This document shows, piece by piece, positions 11,701 to 20,480 of a stretch of 64,000 nt of DNA. Every line of letters starts with the position of its first letter. Positions within the stretch are counted from its first letter, which is position 1. The DNA is taken from contig NC_090292.1 of NCBI RefSeq assembly GCF_037392515.1, positions 41,536,247 to 41,600,246 of the forward strand, given 5' to 3'. The position numbers and the translations under genes are program-made. This stretch comes from Haliotis asinina (taxonomy: Eukaryota; Mollusca; Gastropoda; Lepetellida; Haliotidae). Below the pieces are notes generated by a model. The model was not told the DNA's origin. It worked only from the letters and a program-made list of their open reading frames with translations, and ran no database searches.

Positions 11701-14700
11701 TGGCTGGAGTATGACATGAAAATTTCAGGCTTACAATTTTCAGTTAGTGGTGTGTGATTTGACCCTGAAAACCCTCACCATGCACAGATGCAAGAAAATT
11801 ATCGGAAAAATGGTCTACAGTGATTTATCGACCTGCCTGAAAAATGTCAAGATTCATAATGACACTACATGGACGTGTAGGAGGGTCCCACGTTGTGCAC
11901 GGGCTGTCCATGCATTGTGTTTGCGTGTGATGATAACGGTCACGTGATATGCAAATTAGCCTGTAGCAGTGATGTTATGCTACAAGTCGTCGCTGCGCTG
12001 GGGTGTGGCATCTCACCGGAACTATATTACAGGAAGTAGCGCCTCGCGAGATATACGGGCCTTGTTGGGAAAGATATCACTTCCAACGAGTGTTCCCCAT
12101 CACAAGTGGAAGTTATCAACTTACCCTAAACCGAAATGGACCGATCCATAGGTGGCAGGTCGTGATTTCTATTTTGCACGGGCTGCACGTGCATCTGTTG
12201 TTATACATTTAACAATGAAGGTGGTCCTCCGACAAAGCCTTTCACATTATGAGCGGTCCTGACAGATGGTCCCAGATTGGAACAGGTTTTATAATCTGGC
12301 AGTTTACCCGATTTTCCCTGGAGAATTGGATTTTGCTCTCTTGACCAATATGTCAAGGGTTTGTAAAGCAAAGGTATCGAAAGAAACATCTGCTTCGGTA
12401 GCAACAGAAACGGCTACGAAATATTTAGAATAACTATTTTTGACGTCGAAACAGAAAACGAATTTTAGCTGTTTCTGATAATTCGATATTGCTACAACGT
12501 GTACGTTTTAGTGATCTAGTTTTATCTTTAATAGTGAGTGAATTTAGTTTTAGACCGCACTCCGCAATACTGCAGCCATACCCCGGCGTTCTGTAAATAA
12601 TCGAGTCTGGACCACATGATCCTGTGATCAACATCATGAGCATCGATCTGCGCAGTGGGGAAGCGATGATATGTGTCAGCGAGCATGACCATCCGATCCT
12701 GAGTCGCCTCTTACGACAAACATAGTCGTCTTTTGTGACAAGCATGGATTGCTGAAGACCTGTTGTACCCCAATCTTCACGGGTCCATGGCATTCAGACT
12801 AACAGGAATTTGCTTCACTGCATCCAGACTAAGGGTAACCTGAATAACCACGTCAAGACTAACGAGGACCTGACTCATGCCGATCAGACTGATGGTGACC
12901 TGCTTCACAGGCGGGATCCTTATTGATGGCCAATGAACTAACGGGGACCTCACTCGAGTCTGGACCACATGATCTAGTGATCAACAACATGAGCATTGGT
13001 CTGCGCAGTTTGGACGTGATGGCGTATCAACCACTCACTGGATTGTCTGGATCAGACTCGATTATTCATAGACGTCCCTCATGTGGCTGGAATATGGCGT
13101 TTGTTGAACAAACAGTATTAACGTACACACTATAGACGAGGCATTTAATGACAAACCTTTGCACTGATCAGGTTAAAAACAAACGAGGAACCTCAAGAAT
13201 TCCATATCGAAAGAAAAGTACCACTTCTTTTGTTTCTGTTGTTCTGAAGTTTTTTTCCGACGTGAAATGGAGGAAAGATTTCGTATCTAAATTTATCCCG
13301 CCATTGTGGACCAGTCTGTTCTCGCGAGATGTAAAGGAAAGTGCTACCATTCCACTATCGTAAAGCAATATGCACACGAGGGCTGGTCAGAAAGTTCTAA
13401 GCCTAACTTCTAGACTGGTGACACCAACTAATCTTTGGAGCGTTGTTTGGCTGTGTTCCTCATCAGCATTTCTAGTTATTTATTCAAAGAGATCAACTAG
13501 TTCGAAAGCAACAGGTCTTTGAAGCATACTGATGTATACTCACGTAGGCTTACAATCTTTTGACTAGCCCCGTATGAATTAGAGTTCAGCTAGGTTTATA
13601 AAAGAAACCCGGACTTCATCTACGTCATGAATAAATGTATAGTCTGATACAAAGTTTTAACATCTTAGAACGTTAGCTAGTTAGGAATGAAGTGAAGAAA
13701 TTGCTACAAATCATTATATCTGGTCCACTTGTTGTTGAGATTAGTAAGTTTAGTTTTACGCCCCTCTTAGAAATATTCCAACAACATCACGGCGGGTGAC
13801 TCCAAAAATGGACCTCATACGTATGGAGAAGAAAAGAGCAGACTAAACTATTGATCGCCTGAACCGCACTGGACGCAAGAGACCGTACGGATTAGTGTTA
13901 ATACGTTAAGATGCAGAGTCGGATGTCTTACGATCATAAACAGACTCTTGACTTTCCAGGCCACTCTTAATGACCAACATTGTCTGTTTGTTGTTTGACG
14001 CCTCTCACTGTTCAGCAACATCAATAGCTTTGGGAGCGGGCTTGTTCACCATTAGCACTCTTAAACAGGCCGATACATACGGCCGAAAGTCTTGTTCCGA
14101 TCTCGCGAGAGTCGAGGATGGCAACTTGAGCTGACTACAAACACTACAGTTCCTAAGAGCCTTGGTAAATCGGTCGGGCCTTTGGGTGAGGATAGAATTA
14201 AAAGTCGGGTTTTATGTTTTGTAGTGACGGGGTCAGCTATATAGCGTTAGACTAACGCTCAGTGCCTGAAAATATTTAATTTTGACCAACAAAAATAACT
14301 TTAAGTTGAAAAGGAACCCCATGATATGGACAATCTTGAAATGTGACTTTTCTTCGTTTAGAGCCTCACAATGCAGAAAGGATTGGCCAAAACGATGAAG
14401 GAGTAAGCATTAACTCCGAAACGTTGTGTTCTCATATAAAGAAGTTGATATCCATAAAATCTTCATTCTTATGCATTTCACTTCTAAATGCCCTTCAAAG
14501 ACTTGTTGCTATAGAGTTCTGTAAAATCTACGGAGTTCAGAATCATGCAGTCCTTGGTGAATGTGACCACTTCCGTCTGTTTGTTAATGCTTCAGTAAGA
14601 GTCATCAAATACTGGCTTAAAATAAATAAAATGCCTGGCAACAAAACTATGTTACCGAGGTATGAAAGAAAAGTAAACTGGGTTACCGAGGGAAGAAACA

Positions 14701-17438
14701 TTTTATGTTCGAACTGATTTACGTCTGTATGGTTATATCAAGCGGTGCAAAACATAAACTTATTTCTCCATGAATTTAAACAAAGAGTAAAAGATGCATT
14801 CATATCATTTTGGGTTAATTCCATACATAGTACATCTAAACAAAGCTACAAAGTGTTCAAGTATAGATTTGAAACTGAAGAATATATCAGTTCAATACAA
14901 ATAAATAACAAAATAGAAGTATTGTGGCTAACTTTCGGTGTGGTACACTCCCACTAGAAATAGAAATTGGTAGGATGAATGGTATCGAGCGAAAAGAAAG
15001 ATTGTGTAAATTATGTAAATCTGGAGATGTAGAGGATAAATACCATTTTCTTTTGGGTTGCCGATCAATCTCACACATTAGAAAACAAAATATCGATGTG
15101 AGGACAATTTCAAAAGATCAGTTTGCTTACCTAATGTCAAATAAATATGAAAGTATTATTAGAAATGTTTCAATGTATTTACATCATGCAATGAATTTGA
15201 GAACTGCTATATTATTCCCCCACACAGAAATCATATGTTATTACACATATGAACTTGCATATTTTACGCATGCGCACTGTGTTGTTATACTGAACATGAT
15301 TTCAGTGTTGTAACACGCCGTTGGCCTGAATACCAACTGAAATATAGCAAGTCCCAGATTTCAGACAGTTTATTCCTGTAAACGCTTGCTTGTGGATTGT
15401 GTAGGGGTATAGTTAGTCGAAAATGTGGCATTTTCATATTTGCTGTGCCATATATAGCTCAAGTTTTGTTTTAGACCAGACAAATATTTGGTGGCGTTTC
15501 TTTTGGACGCTAGCGCTAGTTTATCTATATGTGCGACATTTCTGGTACAGGAAGTTGCGCACAGTCACTGTGGACGAGGGAGGTATGAGCCCATACCCAT
15601 CATCCTTTGCGGCAATAAATGCGACATGGTGGAAAAGCGTCAAGTGAAATCGTGCAAGGGATACAAAGTAAGTTGGAGGTGTTCCTGTGTGATGACGATG
15701 TGCCTCTATGTAGCGGCTGACGATGTAGCTGAGTGTGAGGTGAAGTTGTGGCTGTATATGCAGTCGGCAATGTAGCTGTATGTGAGTCGACGATGATGCT
15801 GATTGTGAGTCGACCCTGTTGCTGTTTGTGAGTCGGTGGGTTGTAGTGTTAGTTCAAGCTTACAGAAATGCAAGCCCAGTGGAATCTTCAGTAGAGACAC
15901 GGTTTTTCTGTCTTTTTTCTTGCATTGCGGATGTGTTGACCGAGGTCAAAATAATGTGTTTGAGGGAATGAGAGGCTAATTTAAGGTTGAAGGTGACGGA
16001 GAGTTGGCAGCAACTACTAGTCTGTCTGATCCTTTGTCGATGACAAAACATACGGTGTTTTTGTGTGTTTGTGAATTGATTCTCTGTGATTATTATCTGG
16101 ATACAAACTTCTGCCTGACTCTGAGGGTGCGGGTTCAAATCCTAGAATTTGTACTTTACTAAGCAAGTGTAATCCCAGGTGGCCTATGTTAAACGTCTAC
16201 ATGTTTTTTTAATTTGAAAGTAAGTAGATATCAAAAAGTTCTACCCAGATTAACCCTAAAAAGCGTTTTGTCAACACAATTTGACCACCCGATCCCGTTA
16301 ACCTGACCACCTGATCCAGTTAACCTGACCACCCGATCCCGTTAACCTGACCACCCGATCCCCTCAGAATGTCCACCCGATTCCGTTAACCGGACCAATC
16401 GATACCGTTAGCCTGACCACCCGATCCCGTTAACCTGAGCACCTGATTCCGTTAACCTGACCACTCGATCCCGTTAGCTTGTCGACCCGATCCCGTTAAC
16501 CTGACCACCTGTTCCCGTTTGCCTGACCATCCGATCCCCTTAGGATGTCGAGCCGATTCCGCTGACCGGACCAATCGATACCGTTAGCCTGACCACCCGA
16601 TCCCGTTACGCACCTCTTACAAGAATAGGTGTATTGGAGATAATTCTAACCATGTCTTCACGGGTCGACAACATTTATTATTTCACCCCGGGCTCAGAAA
16701 CTGGTTTGCTGCTCGTCAGTCAGTGACTTTTGAAGTTTCTACCAGATACTGAACATAAACCCTCTGCTTCAGTTGGCTGAGAAAGAAATGGCATTCGAAT
16801 TCTTCGAGACCAGCGCCAAGACAGGAACCAACGTCTTTCAATCATTCCAGCGGCTGGCATTCCACGTGACTGACATCCACAACCCAAAGTTGGTGAGTGA
16901 GTGAGTGCGTCTGTGAGTGACGTGGGGGCGTGGGTGGGAGAGCTAGTTGAGATCTTGTGGAGTGAGTGAGTGAGTGAGATAGATGGAGAGGTTTGGTGAG
17001 CTAGGTGAGACCTTGTGGAGTGAATGAGATTGGTGAGTGAGGGGGGTGGGTGAGCTAGCTGAGATCTTGAGGAGTGAGAGAGATTGGTGAGTTAGAGGCT
17101 GGGTGGGATAATGTGGAATCAGTGAGATGGCCGAGTGAGTGAGTGAGTGAAAGTTCGTGAGGGACTCAAGTGCATGCATGAGTGAATGAGTTCTTCAAAT
17201 TTGAGATTTGAGCCCACAGCACCTGGAGTACATTTCAAAGCGGCATTTGTTTTCACTCCAGATGAAATCCTATCACCCCTACATGATACGTTGCTATGAC
17301 GACACGGAAACAACCGAGGAGTTACGTAGCCAAGTCAAACTAAGAAGAAGTGCGCCCAAGAAAGACAAGATCGCCCCCAAAGAGAGGGGAAAGTGTGTTA
17401 AGTTGAAACGGAGTTTGTGTTGTGGATGTTTCAGGTGA
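5669..17438 (+). CDS. Rab-type small GTPase, 5'-incomplete, six exons
   Basis: Six exons join in one open frame of about 203 residues: 5669-5729, 6219-6279, 11388-11465, 15551-15667, 16773-16892, 17262-17438. Seen in order: switch I strand GVDFVKKIFEVDG, the G3 box WDTAGQERFRSIT, GIVLVYDVTNFESF, the G4 box IILCGNKCD, the G5 box FETSAKTGTNV, and a basic C-terminus ending KLKRSLCCGCFR. Known: Rab proteins are GDP/GTP switches on membranes of vesicle traffic, anchored by C-terminal prenylcysteines. The P-loop exon is not in the window. The end is odd: the Cys pair is followed by GCFR, which is not one of the usual terminal Rab motifs. All intron phases agree. I cannot name the Rab subfamily; RYRG-type residues are replaced by KYQYRGVQ. 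The introns host a LINE remnant, SINEs and minisatellites. The gene is convergent with the recombinase gene at 18791-20062. Confidence 0.85.
5740..5795. repeat. GTGA-rich simple repeat after a donor
   Basis: gagtgagtgagtgagtaaat and agtgagtgagtgagtg follow the exon donor within 10 bp. The unit equals a consensus 5' splice site. Confidence 0.7.
6219..6279 (+). CDS. Rab-like exon, G3 box
   Basis: Acceptor gtgacacag, donor gtacgt. Encodes DTAGQERFRSITKYQYRGVQ, including the Gln of DTAGQE needed for GTP hydrolysis in this family. Confidence 0.88.
6396..6560 (+). repeat. tRNA-headed SINE (T family)
   Basis: ggcggtggactagccaagta (A-box side) and gccgggttcgattccgc (B-box side), then gtgtagcccatttctggtgt and the tail tgatattgctggtataatta. 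It resembles a tRNA only in the head, so it is not called a tRNA gene. Confidence 0.8.
6850..6990 (+). repeat. T-family SINE, 5' damaged
   Basis: aggggttcgattccctaaat B-box, tgtgaagcccatg, then gctggaatattgctaaaagc and gacgcaaaacc. Confidence 0.75.
7017..7275. repeat. interleaved inverted repeats (MITE-like)
   Basis: A 40-bp perfect inverted repeat pairs 7017-7056 with 7176-7215 (starts cgaatacacagaggatcctg). A second, 19-bp perfect pair is 7113-7131 (atactcatggaaacaaata) with 7257-7275. The pairs cross rather than nest. The 7113-7275 part resembles the element at 52024-52151. Confidence 0.8.
7276..8235. other. Rab intron, no recognisable feature
   Basis: Several ORFs of 60-90 codons overlap on both strands without family resemblance. 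None is called. Confidence 0.35.
8236..8345 (-). repeat. tRNA-like SINE head, minus orientation
   Basis: Reverse strand reads gagccggtagcgtggtggtt, then gtccgagttcaattcccaac, matching A-box and B-box spacing. No common tail was seen. Confidence 0.6.
8534..8695 (+). repeat. T-family SINE
   Basis: gggatagcccagcggtttgt and actcgggttcgatactcttc head, then tgtgaagcccatgt and gatattgctggaatattgct with tail gcggcgtaaaacccaactca. Confidence 0.85.
8751..8990 (+). repeat. L-family element
   Basis: Nearly full: gtgaaggtcccggggtagaa, aggcgactaacggaatcggg, atcggttcccaattgggcag, ccagactcgattatttacag and tgccgagtgcggcgtaaaac with a ctcactcactc tail. Confidence 0.9.
9119..9270 (-). repeat. L-family fragment
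   Basis: gtctggaccagataataccg through gaggatgaccatccaattat to gataaacatggcttgcgg. Both ends missing. Confidence 0.65.
9478..9592 (+). repeat. L-family fragment (3' half)
   Basis: gatcgatgttcattgtgttg, gattatttacagaccgccgc and cagcgtaaaactcactcacc. Confidence 0.75.
10196..10680. repeat. ~120-bp degenerate tandem repeat ending in a GGAC tract
   Basis: Three diverged units carry ccaaaaggcacatctaggga-like cores and gtttccatggaaac palindromes, and end at cggacggacggacggac (10616-10631). The layout mirrors, in the opposite orientation, the repeat at 63405-64000. Confidence 0.6.
10890..10965. repeat. (GTAT)n microsatellite
   Basis: About twelve consecutive gtat units followed by imperfect gtac units. 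Confidence 0.95.
11388..11465 (+). CDS. Rab-like exon, beta-4 strand
   Basis: Acceptor ctcatttcag, donor gtaagt. Encodes GIVLVYDVTNFESFSHLTYW and ISSIQY. A gtatgt donor six bases earlier would break the phase. Confidence 0.85.
11490..11935. repeat. unclassified interspersed repeat, copy 1
   Basis: Shares long stretches with 37270-37600, for example tttcattcaaagcaaagctg, tgatttgaccctgaaaaccc and gtctacagtgatttatcgac. No ORF or terminal repeat identifies its class. This copy has extra sequence absent from copy 2. Confidence 0.75.
12535..12785 (-). repeat. L-family element
   Basis: tttagttttagaccgcactc tail side, tcgagtctggaccacatgat, gaccatccgatcctgagtcg, atggattgctgaagacctgt, head at cttcacgggtccatgg. 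Confidence 0.85.
12785..12955. repeat. 30-bp minisatellite related to 2700-2905
   Basis: Degenerate units with gactaacgaggacctgactc and catgccgatcagactgatgg. As at 2700, the array starts exactly at the head end of an inverted L-family copy. Confidence 0.75.
12955..13100. repeat. head-to-head L-family fragments
   Basis: A minus-oriented piece (gagtctggaccacatgatct to gtctgcgcagtttggacgtg) is followed by a plus-oriented piece (ctggattgtctggatcagac, ggctggaatatggcg), making an imperfect inverted repeat. Confidence 0.65.
13101..13734. other. Rab intron, no recognisable feature
   Basis: No homology-bearing frame was recognised. The overlapping ORFs at 13148-13377 on opposite strands carry no motif. 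Confidence 0.35.
13735..13832 (-). repeat. T-family SINE, truncated
   Basis: agtaagtttagttttacgcc tail, gaaatattccaacaacatca and ggacctcatacg, without the tRNA head. Confidence 0.7.
14400..15310 (+). pseudogene. non-LTR retrotransposon ORF2 3' end, decayed
   Basis: Three consecutive open frames together resemble the region after reverse transcriptase in invertebrate LINEs. Seen: FCKIYGVQNHAVLGECDHF then VIKYWLKINKMPG near 14515-14640; FLHEFKQRVKDAFISFWVN near 14765; and ANFRCGTLPLEIEIGR followed by the zinc-knuckle-like RLCKLCKSGDVEDKYHFLLG C near 14927-15065. Frame changes occur near 14715 and 14920, so it cannot make one protein. It lies in a Rab intron in the same orientation as the gene. 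Family (CR1/Jockey-like or other) is not resolved. Confidence 0.8.
15551..15667 (+). CDS. Rab-like exon, G4 box
   Basis: Acceptor tctggtacag, donor gtaagt, 39 codons, phase 0 at both ends. Encodes EVAHSHCGRGRYEPIPIILC, then GNKCDMVEKRQVKS. NKCD is the guanine-specificity motif. The loop before it is longer and more Cys/His-rich than in typical Rabs. Confidence 0.86.
16115..16215 (+). repeat. second tRNA-like SINE family (S3)
   Basis: gcctgactctgagggtgcgg followed by gttcaaatcctag and tactttactaagcaagtgta. Related pieces are at 38945 and 50280. Confidence 0.5.
16270..16620. repeat. ~21-bp minisatellite derived from the L-family element
   Basis: About sixteen degenerate copies of tgaccacccgatcccgttaa/g. 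The last unit runs into cgcacctcttacaagaatag, the sequence that follows this motif in inverted L-family copies (cgatcccgttagtcgcctct). It appears to be an expansion of an internal L segment. Confidence 0.85.
16773..16892 (+). CDS. Rab-like exon, G5 box
   Basis: Acceptor ctctgcttcag, donor gtgagtgagtgagtg. 40 codons from LAEKEMAFEFFETSAKTGTN to HNPKL. ETSAK is the G5 guanine-binding motif. Confidence 0.87.
16893..17165. repeat. GTGAGTGA-rich intron segment
   Basis: Begins at the donor itself and contains repeated gtgagtgagtgag blocks, with gagatcttgtggagtga units between about 16950 and 17090. Several perfect copies of the donor hexamer follow the real one. Confidence 0.75.
17262..17438 (+). 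CDS. Rab-like last exon
   Basis: Acceptor ttttcactccag. Encodes MKSYHPYMIRCYDD, a Lys/Arg-rich stretch, SLCCGCFR and TGA. The sequence cag/gtgacg overlaps the last codons and could act as a weak donor to another end. An open frame of 108 codons (17422-17748) in another frame overlaps the stop and is more likely 3' untranslated sequence. Confidence 0.78.
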   Translation: MKSYHPYMIRCYDDTETTEELRSQVKLRRSAPKKDKIAPKERGKCVKLKRSLCCGCFR

Positions 17439-17748
17439 CGAAGGGTGCCCAGCCGTATGTGTCACCTCTGCACTGGATGACAGTCTGAAACCATCTCATT
17501 ATAACCATTCGTCACTACTCTCACCTTTCCGTAACCCGGATTGTACCGAAATAACACGAGTGGGCACCGTCGACCTATCAGCCAACGTCTCTCAATCCCC
17601 CAGGAACAGAGGGACTGACAAGAAGTACCAACCGATCAGTCACCGTGGACACTTCGTTATTCGGTACGAAGGAGCGGAGGAACCCGAACAGCATATCCGA
17701 CTTGTCCATTTAAACACTGAACATATTCAGAATGAACAGTTACAATGA

Positions 17749-18327
17749 TCATTGTACCGAGCTGGTTATATTTTCACAGTTGTGTGTTCAGTGAGTGTTC
17801 AGTGAGCAGTATATGTTTTCCTTATATCTTTACGTGTTGCCTTCAGCACAACTGCCCATAAGATCGTTGTCCAGGAAGTCCGTTCAGCATGGAACTCTGT
17901 TGCTATTGATTATCTGATTAGATACGCAAAAGGTCATGTTTCATTATGATTGGGTGTGGGTTCAGATATTTACAGAAATAATAATCGTATGGAAATATAC
18001 TGAACAACAAAAGAAACGAAAGAAGTTTCGAAAAAATGAAATTCATGAAAGTACGCCATCATGTTTATGTACTCTGTTTAAAAACTTGACAAACCTGAGT
18101 TGTGTTTCTTTTGCTGTTCAGTATAAAAGGCATGATCATAAGCATCGTCAGTAGTTCACTAGGTTGTGAATCCTTATTTCCCTTTTTATCCGTGGGCACA
18201 TTCGGCCACTTTACACTTGCACGGAACATTTCGAGACCTTAGCACTTCCGGTGACAAACAACGCTTCATACCTTTTCAAATGGGATCCTTGTGGGAATAG
18301 CAATGTTCCGGTTTGACCATCCTGAAA
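17749..18327. other. 3' flank between convergent genes
   Basis: AT-rich, with no AATAAA found close downstream of the Rab stop. No other feature recognised. Confidence 0.35.
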
Positions 18328-18722
18328 TTAAACCATGACTGTTTTGTTTCAGTTCATAGTCTAACCAACCCAGATAGTAGTTAGACTACGACCGGGACTA
18401 CTTTTTAAATGTCTGCTTTCATGTTGGAATCTGACAGCTTTACATCACATCGACGTTTGTAACTTATACTCATCCAACCAAAAGTAGGAGCAGACTGTTG
18501 CAATTGAAAATTTCTTATGAAACAATAGGAAAAAACAGCAGTGCATAATGTTCCATAAGACCTTTTTTTCAACAATCTGCGCCTACTTTTGGTTGGATGG
18601 TTGTAACTGGCAAACGCCGATGTAAAGTACAGATGTCAGATTCCAACATGAGAGCAAACATTTAAAACGTCGTACCAGTAGTAGTCTAACATCTGTGCCG
18701 AAACAAGACAGTCATGGGTTAA
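18328..18722. mobile_element. fold-back element with TTAA ends (piggyBac-type MITE candidate)
   Basis: Arms of about 165 bp are inverted copies: TTAA plus accatgactgttttgtttc at the left, and the complement of TTAA plus cccatgactgtcttgtttcg at the right. Shared inner blocks include catgttggaatctgaca and catccaaccaaaagtagg. The loop is about 65 bp. TTAA at both edges fits piggyBac-type target duplication, but no transposase is present. Confidence 0.7.
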
Positions 18723-18790
18723 TGAACCATAAAAAGTAAAAGCAATGCATACGGCAGAATGTATTTTATTCACCGAACATACACAACCTT

Positions 18791-19086
18791 TCATTTTGTG
18801 ACCGTAAGGTTGACAGAAATGTTGATGCCCTCGGTACTGGTCATTTGCAAAGCTCGGGATTTCTCGCAGGAACTTGATGACATGGTTGCCGTTTCACTTT
18901 TTCGCTTTCTTGGTTTCCCTTGCACTATCCTGCTCAGAGTCGCCTCTTGTTCAATACAGATACGCTTGTAGTTGCGAATGGCGTTACTCCTGTGACCGGT
19001 TGTTTTTGCCATCAACTGCTCATCTACACCTGAGCGAAACAGCCGCGTCGCACACGTCGCTCTCAACGAGTGATTTGTGTAGAAAC
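18791..19086 (-). CDS. recombinase last exon with HxxR, His and Tyr
   Basis: Acceptor cttttcag before GTTTCTAC. Encodes FYTNHSLRATCATRLF, GHRSNAIRNYKR, KPRKRKS and stops after NISVNLTVTK. Phase matches exon 19330. Confidence 0.8.
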
Positions 19087-20062
19087 CTGAAAAGACAAAT
19101 CTTAACCCAATCAAAACAAGTCAGGAGGTGAATTGATGCAATATTTACATATGTCAAGAAATGCTTTGTCATTCACATCTCACTAAATTACTGGCAAAGA
19201 AACATATGGTTCAAGGTAGAAATGTATAATGTTTTCATTGTGTTTTTTTTTTTTTACACTGTAACGTTAATAATGGTAATATGTTGTGAGTAATGGCAGT
19301 TTTTAGATAAAAGAATGTGAAACTCTTACCACTGAATCCGGCAGCAGCGCACAATCTGGATACAGTTTTACTCAGTGTGTGCTCTCCTACGGGCAACACT
19401 GAATACCATCGATCAGGCCTGGGTTTACTTAGTGGACGTAAGTATAAAACTGTAGGAGCATCAGTAGGGCAAAGACCAAGGTACTTCCGGTACAGTTGGA
19501 CGATGCACCTATGAGATACATCACTAGCATACGCAGCAACACTTTTGGCTGCAACATGGTAGTCCTTCAAACCACGCTGATTACATTTTCATGGTAGCGT
19601 ATGAATTCACCCTGGTCATTTTCTCCAATTTCAAGTTGTTCAACTGTCAAAGTTCTGTGTTCAACGCCACTGCGTAAAGCAAAGTTGAGGCCAATCAAAT
19701 ATAACATAGTATCAAGCAGTGTCTGAGGAGATGAATCGCCAAGAATACCTTTCTCCCACAGTACTTGCTCCTGATTCACAGTGATGACATCTGCCTGTCT
19801 TGGATGCATTCCAAGGCCTTCGCTTGCCCTCACTTTCATGACGTTGTCCAGTGTGTTTTTCAGTTCTGTGTAAACCGGGTCAGATAAGAACTGCACATTT
19901 CTTCCCAAATTCACCAACTTCATTTGAATAAGCAACACCAACTGTCGTAAAGTTTTGGGGGGATAGTTTTCGCCGCTCTCCTTTCTCACTTCCATAATAA
20001 ATCTACACAGACAATAATTAAGTTCGTCATCATTAAGATCCTTTAGATCATGCAGAATCAAA
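18791..20062 (-). CDS. Crypton-derived tyrosine recombinase gene (DUF3504-type), frameshifted
   Basis: Two exons on the minus strand, 20062-19330 and 19086-18791, joined by a GT-AG intron (donor gtaaga, acceptor cttttcag). Domain content: LNYCLCRFIMEVRKESGENY then PPKTLRQLV, the catalytic Arg in FALRSGVEHRTL, VLYLRPLSKPRPDRWYSVLP, VGEHTLSKTVSRLCAAAGFS, then NHSLRATCATRLFRSGVDEQ (H-x-x-R), TTGHRSNAIRNYKR (second His and Tyr). This is the tyrosine recombinase fold shared by Crypton transposons and host proteins such as ZMYM2-4, QRICH1 and KIAA1958. Near 19584-19592 the frame changes once, between RYHEN and NQRGLKDYH. This may be a mutation, an assembly error or a very small unseen intron. Upstream exons may be missing; the left boundary cttag/TTTGATT is a guess. 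C-terminal to the domain is a Lys/Arg-rich KPRKRKS. Confidence 0.75.
19330..20062 (-). CDS. recombinase exon with catalytic Arg, one frame change
   Basis: Frame 1 runs to about 19590 and frame 2 from about 19584 to the donor at 19330. Homology is continuous across the change, so the exon is one unit with an indel. Confidence 0.7.
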
Positions 20063-20210
20063 CTAAGTTGATGCCCTGATGTATCTCCATTTAGTATCCT
20101 TCCATTTCTCGAAATTCGCTAAGATTCAAACAGGCGACATGCCCATTCTATAGACTTCTGTTTAACACTTAATGTACATGTACACATTTAATTATGCGTC
20201 ATGGTTTAAG

Positions 20211-20327
20211 TCGGTTAGACCACTCGGACCTTGGCGTCTAATCGTTGAAGTTGTTAGTTAGTTAGATCACGAGGCGCTACGCTAACAACTTCAACGATTA
20301 GACGCCAGGTCCTCGTGATCTAACCTA
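20211..20327. repeat. large palindrome with a third arm copy in its loop
   Basis: A perfect 26-bp core pairs 20232-20257 with 20282-20307 (tggcgtctaatcgttgaagt...). Imperfect outer arms extend to ggttagaccactcggacc and ggtcctcgtgatctaacc. The loop holds gttagatcacgagg (20261-20274), itself an exact inverse of 20311-20324. Confidence 0.85.
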
Positions 20328-20399
20328 TACTTAGTCAGCTATTCTGACTGCCAGCAGCTTTAACATGTTCTAGACTTCGTCCGGTCTAGCAAGGTTATA

Positions 20400-20480
20400 T
20401 TTGGCGCTCGTGCAGTTACAGACCGCCGCCATATAGCTGGAATATTGCTGAGTGCGGCGTAAAACTAAACTCATTCACCC
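20400..20480 (+). repeat. L-family 3' tail
   Basis: acagaccgccgccatatagc, tggaatattgctgagtgcgg, cgtaaaactaaactcattc. Head absent. Confidence 0.85.

Noticed and set aside
17422-17748. 108-codon ORF after the Rab stop as a separate gene or exon
   Set aside because: Overlaps the last Rab codons in another frame, has no acceptor of its own and no recognised motif; more likely 3' untranslated sequence.
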